This document shows, one piece after another, positions 53,298 through 62,285 of a stretch of DNA of 64,000 bases. Source of the DNA: Oceanihabitans sp. 2_MG-2023 (GTDB lineage Bacteria; Bacteroidota; Bacteroidia; Flavobacteriales; Flavobacteriaceae); contig NZ_JAUOQT010000004.1 in the NCBI RefSeq assembly GCF_030547245.1, positions 67,001 through 131,000 on the forward strand, read 5' to 3'. Each line of letters opens with the position of its first letter. The stretch's first letter is position 1. The notes under the pieces are model-generated. The model was not told where the DNA came from and searched no databases. It saw nothing but the letters and a program-made list of their open reading frames with translations. Position numbers and translations under genes: made by a program.

Positions 53298-55221
53298 TTT
53301 AGTAGAATTAAATATCGAAGAGGTATTCTCAAACAATACCTATGCAATTCCAATATATCAACGCAATTATGCTTGGAAAGAAGCACAAATAAAACAGCTT
53401 ATTCAAGATGTTTATGACTATGCTAAATATGATAAAACAACTACACAAAAGTATTATATAGGTAGTTTAGTGGTTTTTGAGCGTAAAACGGAAGACGGAA
53501 TTGTTTATGAAACAATTGATGGTCAGCAACGTTTAACAACGCTAAACATCTTGTTTTCGATTTTAAAAAATGAATTTGATATTCATATTAATAACTATAA
53601 AACAAATCTTCATTTTGATAGTAGACCTATGTCTTCTTATACTTTAGAGCACCTTTATAATAAGACTAAAAAGGAAGATGTAAACAAGTCAGAAAAAAAA
53701 TTAAATGTTAGAATTACTGATGCCTATACCATTGCTAAAAAGGAATTAAATAAGATAAAAAAGGCCAATCATTTAGAACAGTTTGTTAATTATTTAAAGG
53801 CAAATGTTATTATTTTAAGGGTTCCTGTACCTAAGGATACAGATTTAAATCATTATTTCGAGATAATGAATAATCGTGGAGAACAGTTAGAAAAACATGA
53901 AGTCTTAAAAGCTAAAATGCTAAAGGTCTTTAGTAAAGAAAAAAAGGAAAGCCACGTTTTTAATACCATTTGGGAAGCCTCTGCTAATATGGAGAAATAT
54001 GTTCAACATGGTTTTAATACAGAGGTACGTTCTGCTCTTTTTGGTAAAGATTGGAATCATTTTGAAGCAGAAGTTTTTGAAGATGTTATCACTAGTTTTA
54101 GCACTAAAATTAAGGTAGATAATACTGCATTAACTATAGAGGCTTTATTAAAAGATAAACAGCAAATAGAAATAAATAAGGAAGAGGAAGATGATGCTCC
54201 AGAACGCTTTAATTCTGTAATAAACTTTTCTAATTTCTTATTACATATTTTAAGAATATTGGTTAATAGTAATCCTAATTATGAATTGCTTTCTGAGGAT
54301 AAAAAAAATATTCCTTTAGACGATAAAAGGCTAATGGAAACTTTTGATTTTTTCTTAAACGTAGAAGACAAAAACAAGAAAAAAGCATTTGTGAAAGACT
54401 TTGCTTTTCTGTTATTAAAAGGAAAACACTACTACGACAAGTACATCATTAAACGTAATTTAAAAGATGATAAATGGAGTTTAAAATACCTTAAAGTAGA
54501 ATATTATAATAAAAAAGCATCGCATCAATATATAAACAGTTTAGGTACTAATAATAAGTCAATTTTAATGTTATTATCAATGTTTCATGTGTCTGCACCA
54601 ACTTTAATCTATAAACATTGGTTAAATGCTGCCTTAAATTATGTGCTAGATGATGGTAAAGACAGAATAGATGGAGAAGATTATATCTGCTATTTAGAAG
54701 ATTTAAGCGATGCGTATTTATACGATCGTTTTCTTGCTAAACAAGAAAATGATTACTTTAATATAATTTATATAAATGATGCTTATTCTACTGCAAATAT
54801 GGATGACTTAGATAAAACTAAACTAAATCAAGGTACAAGCGTAGAGAATTTTATATTTAACAGATTAGATTATTTACTTTGGAAACAAGATCAAGAAAAA
54901 GAAAATAAACAATTTTCCGATTTTAGTTTTTCTTTCCGTACCTCTGTAGAACATTACTATCCTCAAAATCCAATGGAAGGACAAGAAAGGTTAGACACTA
55001 GTGCTTTAGATAGTTTTGGAAATTTATGCTTAATAAGTAGAAATAAAAACTCTAAATTAAGTAACTACATGCCAACTGCTAAAAAAGAACATTATGCAAA
55101 ACGAGGTAGTATAGAAAGCATAAAACAACAAATTATGATGCAAGAAAAGCATTGGCAGGAAATTGAAATTGAGCAACACGCAGAAAAAATGACAAAAATA
55201 CTTTTAACAACAAGAAAATAA
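53287..55221 (+). CDS. DUF262 plus DUF1524 (HNH) domain nuclease, GmrSD-like
   Basis: 644 residues. DUF262 with IPIYQRNYAW (21-30), YYIGSLVV and DGQQRLTTLN from residue 78. FEIMNNRGEQLEKHEVLKAKM is the middle signature. The C-terminal DUF1524 nuclease has VEHYYPQNP (His556) and LDSFGNLCLISRNKNSKLSN, the His...Asn...Lys pattern of this HNH group, here EHYYPQ rather than the common xHIxPQ. GmrSD and BrxU relatives cut modified phage DNA using NTP. It ends one base before hsdM starts. Confidence 0.88.
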   Translation: MANNLVELNIEEVFSNNTYAIPIYQRNYAWKEAQIKQLIQDVYDYAKYDKTTTQKYYIGSLVVFERKTEDGIVYETIDGQQRLTTLNILFSILKNEFDIHINNYKTNLHFDSRPMSSYTLEHLYNKTKKEDVNKSEKKLNVRITDAYTIAKKELNKIKKANHLEQFVNYLKANVIILRVPVPKDTDLNHYFEIMNNRGEQLEKHEVLKAKMLKVFSKEKKESHVFNTIWEASANMEKYVQHGFNTEVRSALFGKDWNHFEAEVFEDVITSFSTKIKVDNTALTIEALLKDKQQIEINKEEEDDAPERFNSVINFSNFLLHILRILVNSNPNYELLSEDKKNIPLDDKRLMETFDFFLNVEDKNKKKAFVKDFAFLLLKGKHYYDKYIIKRNLKDDKWSLKYLKVEYYNKKASHQYINSLGTNNKSILMLLSMFHVSAPTLIYKHWLNAALNYVLDDGKDRIDGEDYICYLEDLSDAYLYDRFLAKQENDYFNIIYINDAYSTANMDDLDKTKLNQGTSVENFIFNRLDYLLWKQDQEKENKQFSDFSFSFRTSVEHYYPQNPMEGQERLDTSALDSFGNLCLISRNKNSKLSNYMPTAKKEHYAKRGSIESIKQQIMMQEKHWQEIEIEQHAEKMTKILLTTRK

Positions 55222-56625
55222 ATGGCATTAACAACCCAAGAAATAGTAAACAAACTCTGGAACCTTTGTAACGTATTACGAGATGATGGTATCACCTACC
55301 ACCAATACCTAAACGAGCTCACCTTTATTCTGTTCCTTAAAATGGCAGAAGAAACGGACTATAACGATAAGCTACCAGAAGGCTACCGTTGGGAAGACCT
55401 AAAACAAAAAGAAGGCGTAGAACTCGCCACCTTTTACCGTCAGTTACTATTAAAATTAGGAACGGAAAGCACAGGCAATATTCAGAAAATATACAACAAC
55501 GCACAAACTAGTATACAAGAACCAGCCAACTTACGTAAAATTATAAAGCACATCGACGAGCTCGATTGGTTTGAAGCCAAAGACGAAGGTCTAGGCGAAA
55601 TGTACGAAGGCTTGTTAGAAAAAAATGCGAGTGAAAAAAAATCTGGAGCAGGACAATATTTTACACCGCGACCATTAATTAACGTGATGGTACGTTTAAT
55701 GGAACCTAAAGTAGGCGAGCGCCTTAACGATCCTGCCTGTGGAACCTATGGGTTTATGATTGCCGCACACCATTATATTTTAAAACATAACGATATTTAC
55801 ACACTCGGCGATGCCGAAAACAACCACTTACAAACCGAGCAATACAGTGGTTGCGAGTTGGTAGGCGATACCCATCGTTTAGCCATGATGAATGCTTTTT
55901 TACATGGTATGGGCGGAAACATTGCTCTAGGCGATTCTTTAAGTAGTTATGGTGAAAGCATTAAAAACATGGACTTAGTCCTGGCAAACCCACCATTTGG
56001 AACTAAAAAAGGTGGCGACCGACCAACCAGAACCGACTTAGTCTATCCAACCTCAAACAAGCAACTCAACTTTTTACAAGGTATTTACCGCAGTTTACAC
56101 ACACGTGGTGGCGCACGTGCAGCAGTAGTTTTACCAGATAATGTATTGTTTGAAGATGGCGACGGACAAAACGTACGTAAAGACCTCATGGAAAAATGCA
56201 ACCTACACACCATTTTGCGTTTGCCAACCGGTATTTTTTACGCCGCAGGTGTAAAAACCAACGTGTTATTCTTTGAGCGTGGTACCGCAGATAAAGCCAA
56301 TACCAAAAACGTGTGGTTTTACGATATGCGTACCAATATGCCCAACTTTGGAAAGCGCACGCCATTTACCGAAAGCTATTTTGCCGATTTTGAAAAAGCC
56401 TACACCGCCAATGATCGCAACAAAATTAAAGACGAACGTTTTAGCTGCATAACTAGAGAAACTATTGCCAAAAAGAACGACTCTTTAGATTTAGGATTAA
56501 TAGCAGACGATAGCATTACCAAAGCCGAAGACATTGGCGAACCTATAGATATTGCTAAAGAAGCTTTAACCGAATTAACCAGCATTACCAAGGAGTTGAA
56601 TGCCATAATTAAAGCGTTAAACTAG
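55222..56625 (+). CDS. hsdM: type I restriction-modification DNA methyltransferase HsdM
   Basis: 467 residues, N6-adenine methyltransferase. N-terminal HsdM helices (VNKLWNLCNVLRDDGITYHQYL) precede SAM motif I at 170-178, DPACGTYGF, where the usual second Gly of GTGGF is Tyr176. Catalytic motif IV is LANPPFGTKKGGD (Asn256-Phe259), and VLPDNVLFEDGDG and LRLPTGIFYAAGVKTNVLFF are conserved. Visibly GC-richer than its neighbours. Start is immediately after the preceding stop, and hsdS begins directly at the end. Confidence 0.95.
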   Translation: MALTTQEIVNKLWNLCNVLRDDGITYHQYLNELTFILFLKMAEETDYNDKLPEGYRWEDLKQKEGVELATFYRQLLLKLGTESTGNIQKIYNNAQTSIQEPANLRKIIKHIDELDWFEAKDEGLGEMYEGLLEKNASEKKSGAGQYFTPRPLINVMVRLMEPKVGERLNDPACGTYGFMIAAHHYILKHNDIYTLGDAENNHLQTEQYSGCELVGDTHRLAMMNAFLHGMGGNIALGDSLSSYGESIKNMDLVLANPPFGTKKGGDRPTRTDLVYPTSNKQLNFLQGIYRSLHTRGGARAAVVLPDNVLFEDGDGQNVRKDLMEKCNLHTILRLPTGIFYAAGVKTNVLFFERGTADKANTKNVWFYDMRTNMPNFGKRTPFTESYFADFEKAYTANDRNKIKDERFSCITRETIAKKNDSLDLGLIADDSITKAEDIGEPIDIAKEALTELTSITKELNAIIKALN

Positions 56626-58053
56626 ATGGAGAATAAATTGCCAAAGAATTGGGTTGAAACTGAATTTAAAGAGCTTACAGCTTTTGTTATTGGTGGAGAT
56701 TGGGGAAAAGATTTAGAATTTGAATTTGATGTTGATTCTGAAATTGTTTCTTGCATTAGAGGAAGCGAAATAAAAAATTGGGAACGAGATAAGGGAAGTA
56801 CAGCTTCGATAAGAAAAATTAAATCAGCAAGTTTAGAAAAAAGAGCTTTAGTTGAAGGGGATATTTTATTAGAAATCTCAGGAGGAGGACCAGATCAGCC
56901 AGTTGGACGAACAATTTATATAGATGAAGAAGCTTTAGATGTAAATATTGATTGTAAAAAAGTCTGTACTAACTTTTTAAGAATGGTTCGACTTTATGAT
57001 AATTTAGATAAGAAATTTATCAAGCATTATTTGGATTCTTTTTATTTGTCTGGAGAAATTCTGAAATATCAAGGAGGAAGTAACAATCTAAGAAATTTAA
57101 AATACAAGGAATTTGAAACTATTAAAATCCCACTTCCACCACTAGCAGAACAACAACGCATTGTTACCAAGTTAGACGAGTTATTTGGGCATCTAGACAG
57201 TCTTAAAACCCGTTTAAACCACATCCCACAAATCCTTAAAAACTTTAGACAAGCGGTGTTAACCCAAGCGGTAACAGGTAAGATTACTGAGGAATGGCGT
57301 GGTTCGAAATCTGTAAAAGTAGTTTCGCCAATTACGATTGGTGACGAGTTTCAGGAAAAACCAAAAAAATGGGTCTGGAGTAATTTGATAGATCTTGCAA
57401 AATTGGAATCGGGGCATACACCAAGGAAAAGTAAGGAAGAATATTGGATTAATGGTAATGTTCCTTGGATTTCATTACAAGATATTCGAGCTGCACACGG
57501 AACAGTAATAAGTGATACAAAGTTTAAACCAAACATGGTGGGGATTAATAATTCTAGTGCCAGATTACTTCCTAAAGGAACGGTATGCTTTTCACGCGAT
57601 ATCTCTGTAGGTTTTACTACAATTATGGGTAAGGAGATGGCAACAACTCAACATTTTGCGAATTGGATTTGTAAAGAAAAGTTATACAATAAATATTTAT
57701 TATACGCTTTTATTTCTGCAAAAGATTATTTAATAGCTTCAGGTAAAGGAACTACAGTCAAAACTATTTATATGCCAGCTTTAAAACAGTTTAGGCTTTT
57801 ACTTCCACCAATAGAAGAACAAACCGAAATCGTAAAACGCGTAGAACATTTATTTGCTAAAGCAGATGCTATAGAAGCACAATACCAAACTCTAAAAACA
57901 AAAATAGATAGTTTGCCACAAGCTATTTTAGCCAAAGCCTTTAAAGGCGAGTTGGTTGAGCAGTTGGAGAGTGATGGTAGTGCTGAGGTTTTGTTGGAGG
58001 AGATACAGAAGTTGAAGGCAGAGTTGAAGCCTGTTAAGAAAACAAAGAAATAA
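56626..58053 (+). CDS. hsdS: type I restriction-modification specificity subunit HsdS
   Basis: 475 residues. Two target-recognition domains (about 1-165 and 235-385) with central and C-terminal conserved helices: PLPPLAEQQRIVTKLDELF then HLDSLKTRLNHIPQILKNF, and LLPPIEEQTEIVKRVEHLF then KADAIEAQYQTLKTKIDSL. These hold two HsdM and set the two half-sites. DNA for the recognition domains is AT-rich; DNA for the conserved helices is richer in G+C, like hsdM, a mosaic pattern. Target sequence cannot be predicted. Confidence 0.94.
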   Translation: MENKLPKNWVETEFKELTAFVIGGDWGKDLEFEFDVDSEIVSCIRGSEIKNWERDKGSTASIRKIKSASLEKRALVEGDILLEISGGGPDQPVGRTIYIDEEALDVNIDCKKVCTNFLRMVRLYDNLDKKFIKHYLDSFYLSGEILKYQGGSNNLRNLKYKEFETIKIPLPPLAEQQRIVTKLDELFGHLDSLKTRLNHIPQILKNFRQAVLTQAVTGKITEEWRGSKSVKVVSPITIGDEFQEKPKKWVWSNLIDLAKLESGHTPRKSKEEYWINGNVPWISLQDIRAAHGTVISDTKFKPNMVGINNSSARLLPKGTVCFSRDISVGFTTIMGKEMATTQHFANWICKEKLYNKYLLYAFISAKDYLIASGKGTTVKTIYMPALKQFRLLLPPIEEQTEIVKRVEHLFAKADAIEAQYQTLKTKIDSLPQAILAKAFKGELVEQLESDGSAEVLLEEIQKLKAELKPVKKTKK

Positions 58054-58056
58054 TTT

Positions 58057-60450
58057 ATGAGATTAGCGGCAGTATATATATTAGAGCATTATCTTTTTGA
58101 CGAACCTCAAGTTATAAATTTGGTTGGAAATTATTTCTATAGTATTAACCACGAATATGAAAAAATAACCATTAATAGAATTAAGAATGATAAATATGTT
58201 TATAATTTACATTCTAATAATATCAATGAGTTATCTGCAATAGTAGGAGCTAATGGTAGTGGCAAAACAACACTTTTTTCAATAATTAATAAAAACCGCG
58301 ATACAACAAGAGCAATTTTTATTTATGAGAATAGAAATGGTGAAATAAAAATAGTAAATAGAACAGGAAAGTTAAACGAAAATGGTGATTTTACTGAAAC
58401 ACATCAGGTTGCTGTATACTTTGAAAAGCTTAGGGTTAATTCTGTTCCAAATATTGACATCCCTGTATTATATTTTTCCCCTATTCCTGATGAAGATTTA
58501 AGTGATTTTAGTTCATCAATTTCAAAAACTTCACATTTTAAGTCTACCTTAATTGAATATCATCTAGATAATATTGAGCGCTCTACTATGTTAATGACGG
58601 ATGATATTGTAGATGAGATAAAAAAAGTTTATCCAGAATTACCTTTATATAATTATTTGAGCTTGTCAGCTAAACCTTTATACAAAAGAGATTTAAGGAA
58701 TACACATGGTGGATTTAAAGTTACTGGTTCTATCGAAAAAACTCAGAAAGAAGCCTTTGAGAAATTATGGGAAAGTTACCCATCTAGTAATAAAGATAAA
58801 GAACATTTAACTCACGATAGCTCTAATTTTTTTAAAAATATAGAAGTCAATATTTTATCTTATTTAATAATTGATGCAACTTCAACGGAAACTGCGTTTA
58901 ATGGATTTCATAATATTAGCTATTTTGATATCATAAAAGAAGATAATTTTTTAGTAAAATTAAAACAACTTTTTTTTCATAAGATTGCGCATATTGATAA
59001 GTATATATACTATCATTTAAAGGAGGCAATGGTGAATGATGATTATCATATATTGCTTTTTCATTTTGAGACTACAAATTTTGATGAAATTCTAAAAGAT
59101 AAGCAGAATATATTAATGAAGTCAATTGAAAGTTTGAAACCTTTTTTAGAAGGAAATGAAATAGAAAATTTCAGAGTTGAACTTAATAGAAGGATTGAGG
59201 GGGTGATTAATGAAGAATTAAAAGGGAATGAATTTGAAAATTTAAGAGATAATTTAGTAAAATTTAGTGAATATATTAATGCATTAATTGAAAGTGGAAA
59301 TGATGATTTACTAAAGCGAATTAAAAATAGCCTTAAAGAAGTGGAAATTGGTATAGGTATGTCCTTCGATACAATCTATAATGCGAGATATGAAATTATT
59401 GACCAATTAAAGGGAGGGGTTCAAAAGGCTATTAAACTCTTTACTGCTATACAGAGCTTTTATATTGTAGCCACCGAGTTTGCAAAAAAAGATGGTGCAG
59501 AGCTAATTAATGGCAAATTAAATATCAATCTAAGAATAATAGATTTTGCAGATTTTAAAAAGTTAATGCAAAATTACAGAATGGTTTTAGAAGAGTTTAA
59601 TGGCAATTCTTTAATCAATGCGCAAATTCTTGAATTCAGGCCAGATAAAAGATTTTCATATGGTGAAAAGTCCTTACTGAATTTGTTTAGCAGTTTTTAT
59701 GAATTTACAATTAGAAAGCATCACTATTTAAGAAGAAAAGAAAACTACATTTTATTATTAGATGAAGCTGATTTAGGATTTCATCCTTTATGGAAAAAGA
59801 GATTTGTTAGTGCAATCACTAAAGTTATACCTGTGATTTTTGAGAGATTGAACATAGATATTGATAATTCAAAACATCCAGAATTAAATACAAGAAAAAT
59901 TCAAATTATAATTTCTACACATGATCCATTAACGCTATCAGATATTCCAAATTATAATATTGTTTATATAGATCGTATCGATAATGATAAATCCAATGTT
60001 ATACATCTGCTAAATGATAATTCTAAACCAAAACAATCTTTTGGCGCCAACGTTCACGACTTACTTGCACACAGCTTTTTTTTAAAAGATGGCTTTATCG
60101 GTGAATTTGCAAAAGAAAAAATCCAGCAGGTATTAGATAATTTGAGCTTCATCATTTTAAGCAAAGAGATAGAAGAATTACGGAGTAATTCAGAGGATTT
60201 AAATAAGGATTTGATAAAAGCTAAACAAGAATATCATAGTGATTTAGAAGGAAAGTTTTTATATAAAGAAAAACAGTATTTAAAATCTATAATCGACATA
60301 GTAGATGAGCCTATTTTAAAGTATAAGATGGATGAAATGTATTATCAAGCTTTTCCTAATGAAATAGATAAGAATGAGGCCATAAAAAGAGCAAAGAGGA
60401 TTCTTGGTGATGCAGGTTTAAATATTAAGGATTTAAATGAAGATAGCTAA
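58057..60450 (+). CDS. AAA/ABC-type ATPase (Septu PtuA-like)
   Basis: 797 residues. Walker A IVGANGSGKTT (62-72), ABC-like signature SYGEKSLLNLFSSF near 533, Walker B YILLLDEADLGFHP near 565-577 and His loop IIISTHDPLTLSDI near 617: an SMC/RecF-type ATPase split by a long helical insertion. No TOPRIM domain follows, so it is not an OLD-type nuclease. It starts 3 bp after hsdS, and its stop overlaps the start of the HNH gene by one base. ATPase plus HNH neighbour is the Septu (PtuA/PtuB) layout; similarity to PtuA proper is not proven. Confidence 0.85.
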   Translation: MRLAAVYILEHYLFDEPQVINLVGNYFYSINHEYEKITINRIKNDKYVYNLHSNNINELSAIVGANGSGKTTLFSIINKNRDTTRAIFIYENRNGEIKIVNRTGKLNENGDFTETHQVAVYFEKLRVNSVPNIDIPVLYFSPIPDEDLSDFSSSISKTSHFKSTLIEYHLDNIERSTMLMTDDIVDEIKKVYPELPLYNYLSLSAKPLYKRDLRNTHGGFKVTGSIEKTQKEAFEKLWESYPSSNKDKEHLTHDSSNFFKNIEVNILSYLIIDATSTETAFNGFHNISYFDIIKEDNFLVKLKQLFFHKIAHIDKYIYYHLKEAMVNDDYHILLFHFETTNFDEILKDKQNILMKSIESLKPFLEGNEIENFRVELNRRIEGVINEELKGNEFENLRDNLVKFSEYINALIESGNDDLLKRIKNSLKEVEIGIGMSFDTIYNARYEIIDQLKGGVQKAIKLFTAIQSFYIVATEFAKKDGAELINGKLNINLRIIDFADFKKLMQNYRMVLEEFNGNSLINAQILEFRPDKRFSYGEKSLLNLFSSFYEFTIRKHHYLRRKENYILLLDEADLGFHPLWKKRFVSAITKVIPVIFERLNIDIDNSKHPELNTRKIQIIISTHDPLTLSDIPNYNIVYIDRIDNDKSNVIHLLNDNSKPKQSFGANVHDLLAHSFFLKDGFIGEFAKEKIQQVLDNLSFIILSKEIEELRSNSEDLNKDLIKAKQEYHSDLEGKFLYKEKQYLKSIIDIVDEPILKYKMDEMYYQAFPNEIDKNEAIKRAKRILGDAGLNIKDLNEDS

Positions 60451-61457
60451 TGATTTATTTAGGTGATCAAATAGATGCTTTAAATGCCTATAGTAAAGAG
60501 GCTGTATGCTGGTTAGGTGTAAAGCTTAAAGGCAGATTAACTACGTCAAATAGTCATGGTTATAGTTGTGGAGATTCAGCTTGTTACCCATGTAATCATA
60601 GTAATATTAGAAGTAAGATAAATCAAGGCTTTAGAGATCTATTTACAGATGCTACCATTAAGGAATTAATAGAAGCAAAACCTCACAGGCTTATTGAAAT
60701 TAATAATAGTCTACAAACAAAATTTATTGCAGCCACAGGTAGAACAGTTAAAGATTTTAAAGCTAATGCAAAAAAACTATGTCTTATTTCAGGATTTACA
60801 GGCTGGTTTTCTAAAGATGAAACGGTAGGAGAAAAGTGGAATTACCGATTAGCACGTCTGTTGGATAAACACACTTGTACGTATTGTAACAGAGAATATG
60901 TTTTTGTTTATAGAAACCCATCTGGCAGTGGTAAAGGCATGGTGCCACAGTTTGATCACTGGTTTGCAAAAACAGATTATCCTCTTTTGGCTATTTCATT
61001 TTACAATCTAATTCCATCATGTGCCACTTGCAATACCATTAAATCATCAACGGATTTAAACTTAACAGATCATTTACATCCTTACGTAGATTCAAATATT
61101 TCAAGCACCTATGAATTTAGCTATTTGCCTATTACAAACATAGATAATAGAATAATACTTAAAAACAGCTCTTTGTTTAATAGTAAAGGATTAGATACAG
61201 TGAACGCGCTCAATTTACCTTTAATATATAAAGGGCATTCAGGCAAAGAGTTACAAGATTTAATTGATTTGAGGTATAAATATTCTGATAATTATCTCAA
61301 TATACTTTTGGAAGATACTTTTGGAGATTTACAAATATCAAAAGAAGAACGTTATAGGCTAATTTTTGGAATTGAGTTAGATGAAGAAAATCATCACAAA
61401 CGCATATTTAGCAAGTTTAAAGGAGATATTATTAGTGAACTTTTATCAATAAAATAG
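60450..61457 (+). CDS. HNH endonuclease (Septu PtuB-like)
   Basis: 335 residues. HNH core: CTYC (143-146), QFDHWFAK (Asp169-His170), ISFYNLIPSC (Asn186), CATCNTIK (191-198), a treble-clef zinc nuclease like PtuB. An additional Cys/His cluster, C40-x4-C45-x2-C48-x-H50 in YSCGDSACYPCNH, lies in the N-terminal extension and could be a second zinc or nucleic-acid site. TAATG overlap with the ATPase gene implies coupled translation and a complex. Nuclease acting on foreign DNA or RNA by inference. Confidence 0.85.
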   Translation: MIYLGDQIDALNAYSKEAVCWLGVKLKGRLTTSNSHGYSCGDSACYPCNHSNIRSKINQGFRDLFTDATIKELIEAKPHRLIEINNSLQTKFIAATGRTVKDFKANAKKLCLISGFTGWFSKDETVGEKWNYRLARLLDKHTCTYCNREYVFVYRNPSGSGKGMVPQFDHWFAKTDYPLLAISFYNLIPSCATCNTIKSSTDLNLTDHLHPYVDSNISSTYEFSYLPITNIDNRIILKNSSLFNSKGLDTVNALNLPLIYKGHSGKELQDLIDLRYKYSDNYLNILLEDTFGDLQISKEERYRLIFGIELDEENHHKRIFSKFKGDIISELLSIK

Positions 61458-61472
61458 AATACGATATGTCTT

Positions 61473-61976
61473 ATGAATAACCAAAGAAAACAACTATGTC
61501 TTAACTATTTAAAAGCAAGACAAGATTTTTTAGAAGTAGCGAATAAAGATGAGGTATTACATGGTAATGATAATATTATTGGAAGAATAGGAGAAGCTAT
61601 TTCGTATTCCTTTTTAGAGCAAATGGGAAGAAGACCTAAAGTTGTAAAAAATCAATCTAATAAAGGTTATGATATTATTTGTGAACATGACAACGCTAGA
61701 ATATCAGTTAAAATGATTACATCGGAAAACGAAGGTGGTTATACCTCTAAAATTAATCATAAATGGGATGAGTTAATTGGTATAGAGTTAGGAGATAATT
61801 TAAAAGTTAAAAATTTTGGACTGATAACCAAAGACGCTTTTGTAGAAGAGCAAAAAAGAAAAAACCAAAGTTTAGAACCAAGGTTTAGTAGAAATATGTT
61901 TAAAGAAAATGGTTTGTTTGCTTTAGCAGGAACATTGTTTCCAATAGAGCAAATTGAAAAGTATAATTTAATATAA
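61473..61976 (+). CDS. nuclease-like protein of unknown family
   Basis: 167 residues, no signal peptide. NIIGRIGEAISYSFLEQMG (Glu41) then SNKGYDIIC (Asp67) and ARISVKMIT (Ser78-Val-Lys80) follow the order of a PD-(D/E)xK core with Ser in place of the second acidic residue, E...D...SVK. The C-terminal part (from WDELIGIELG) is predicted alpha/beta. It lies 16 bp after the HNH gene and 7 bp before the next gene. A third nuclease of the island is an inference from motif order only. Confidence 0.6.
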   Translation: MNNQRKQLCLNYLKARQDFLEVANKDEVLHGNDNIIGRIGEAISYSFLEQMGRRPKVVKNQSNKGYDIICEHDNARISVKMITSENEGGYTSKINHKWDELIGIELGDNLKVKNFGLITKDAFVEEQKRKNQSLEPRFSRNMFKENGLFALAGTLFPIEQIEKYNLI

Positions 61977-61982
61977 AGCACT

Positions 61983-62282
61983 ATGGTGGCACGTGTAAAA
62001 GTAGATGGTAATTATTTAGAAACGCTAGATGAAAAAGGTCGGAGAATTAAACGAGCGTATTGTAAGGCTGATTTTTTAGGCAACTCTAGTGATATTGTGG
62101 TAGTTAAAGATGGTAATTATATAGAGGTTTTAAATGCAGACTTAAAAAGATTATCGCGTAGCTACATAAAAGCAGACCAATTTTTGGCTGTTTCTGGAGA
62201 CACTTTTTCTATTCAAAATGGAAACTATGCAGAAACGTATGATGCTAAAGGAAAACGAATCAGTAGAAATTATTCAAAATAA
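61983..62282 (+). CDS. small protein with three internal repeats, unknown function
   Basis: 99 residues made almost wholly of three copies of a 35-36 residue unit: VDGNYLETLDEKGRRIKRAY, KDGNYIEVLNADLKRLSRSY and QNGNYAETYDAKGKRISRNY (the last copy truncated). Each unit starts with a GNY strand and a D/NxxxKR turn followed by KAD, so a beta-propeller or solenoid-like stack is plausible. No signal peptide. It sits 3 bp before the KAP NTPase gene and is presumably co-translated. No family recognised. Confidence 0.75.
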   Translation: MVARVKVDGNYLETLDEKGRRIKRAYCKADFLGNSSDIVVVKDGNYIEVLNADLKRLSRSYIKADQFLAVSGDTFSIQNGNYAETYDAKGKRISRNYSK

Positions 62283-62285
62283 AGA

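Noticed and set aside
48561-58053. BREX or DISARM locus
   Set aside because: No PglZ, BrxC-like or DISARM helicase/phospholipase genes; HsdR/M/S are plainly type I.
58057-60450. OLD-family or Gabija-type nuclease
   Set aside because: No TOPRIM domain follows the ATPase part; a separate HNH gene is present instead.
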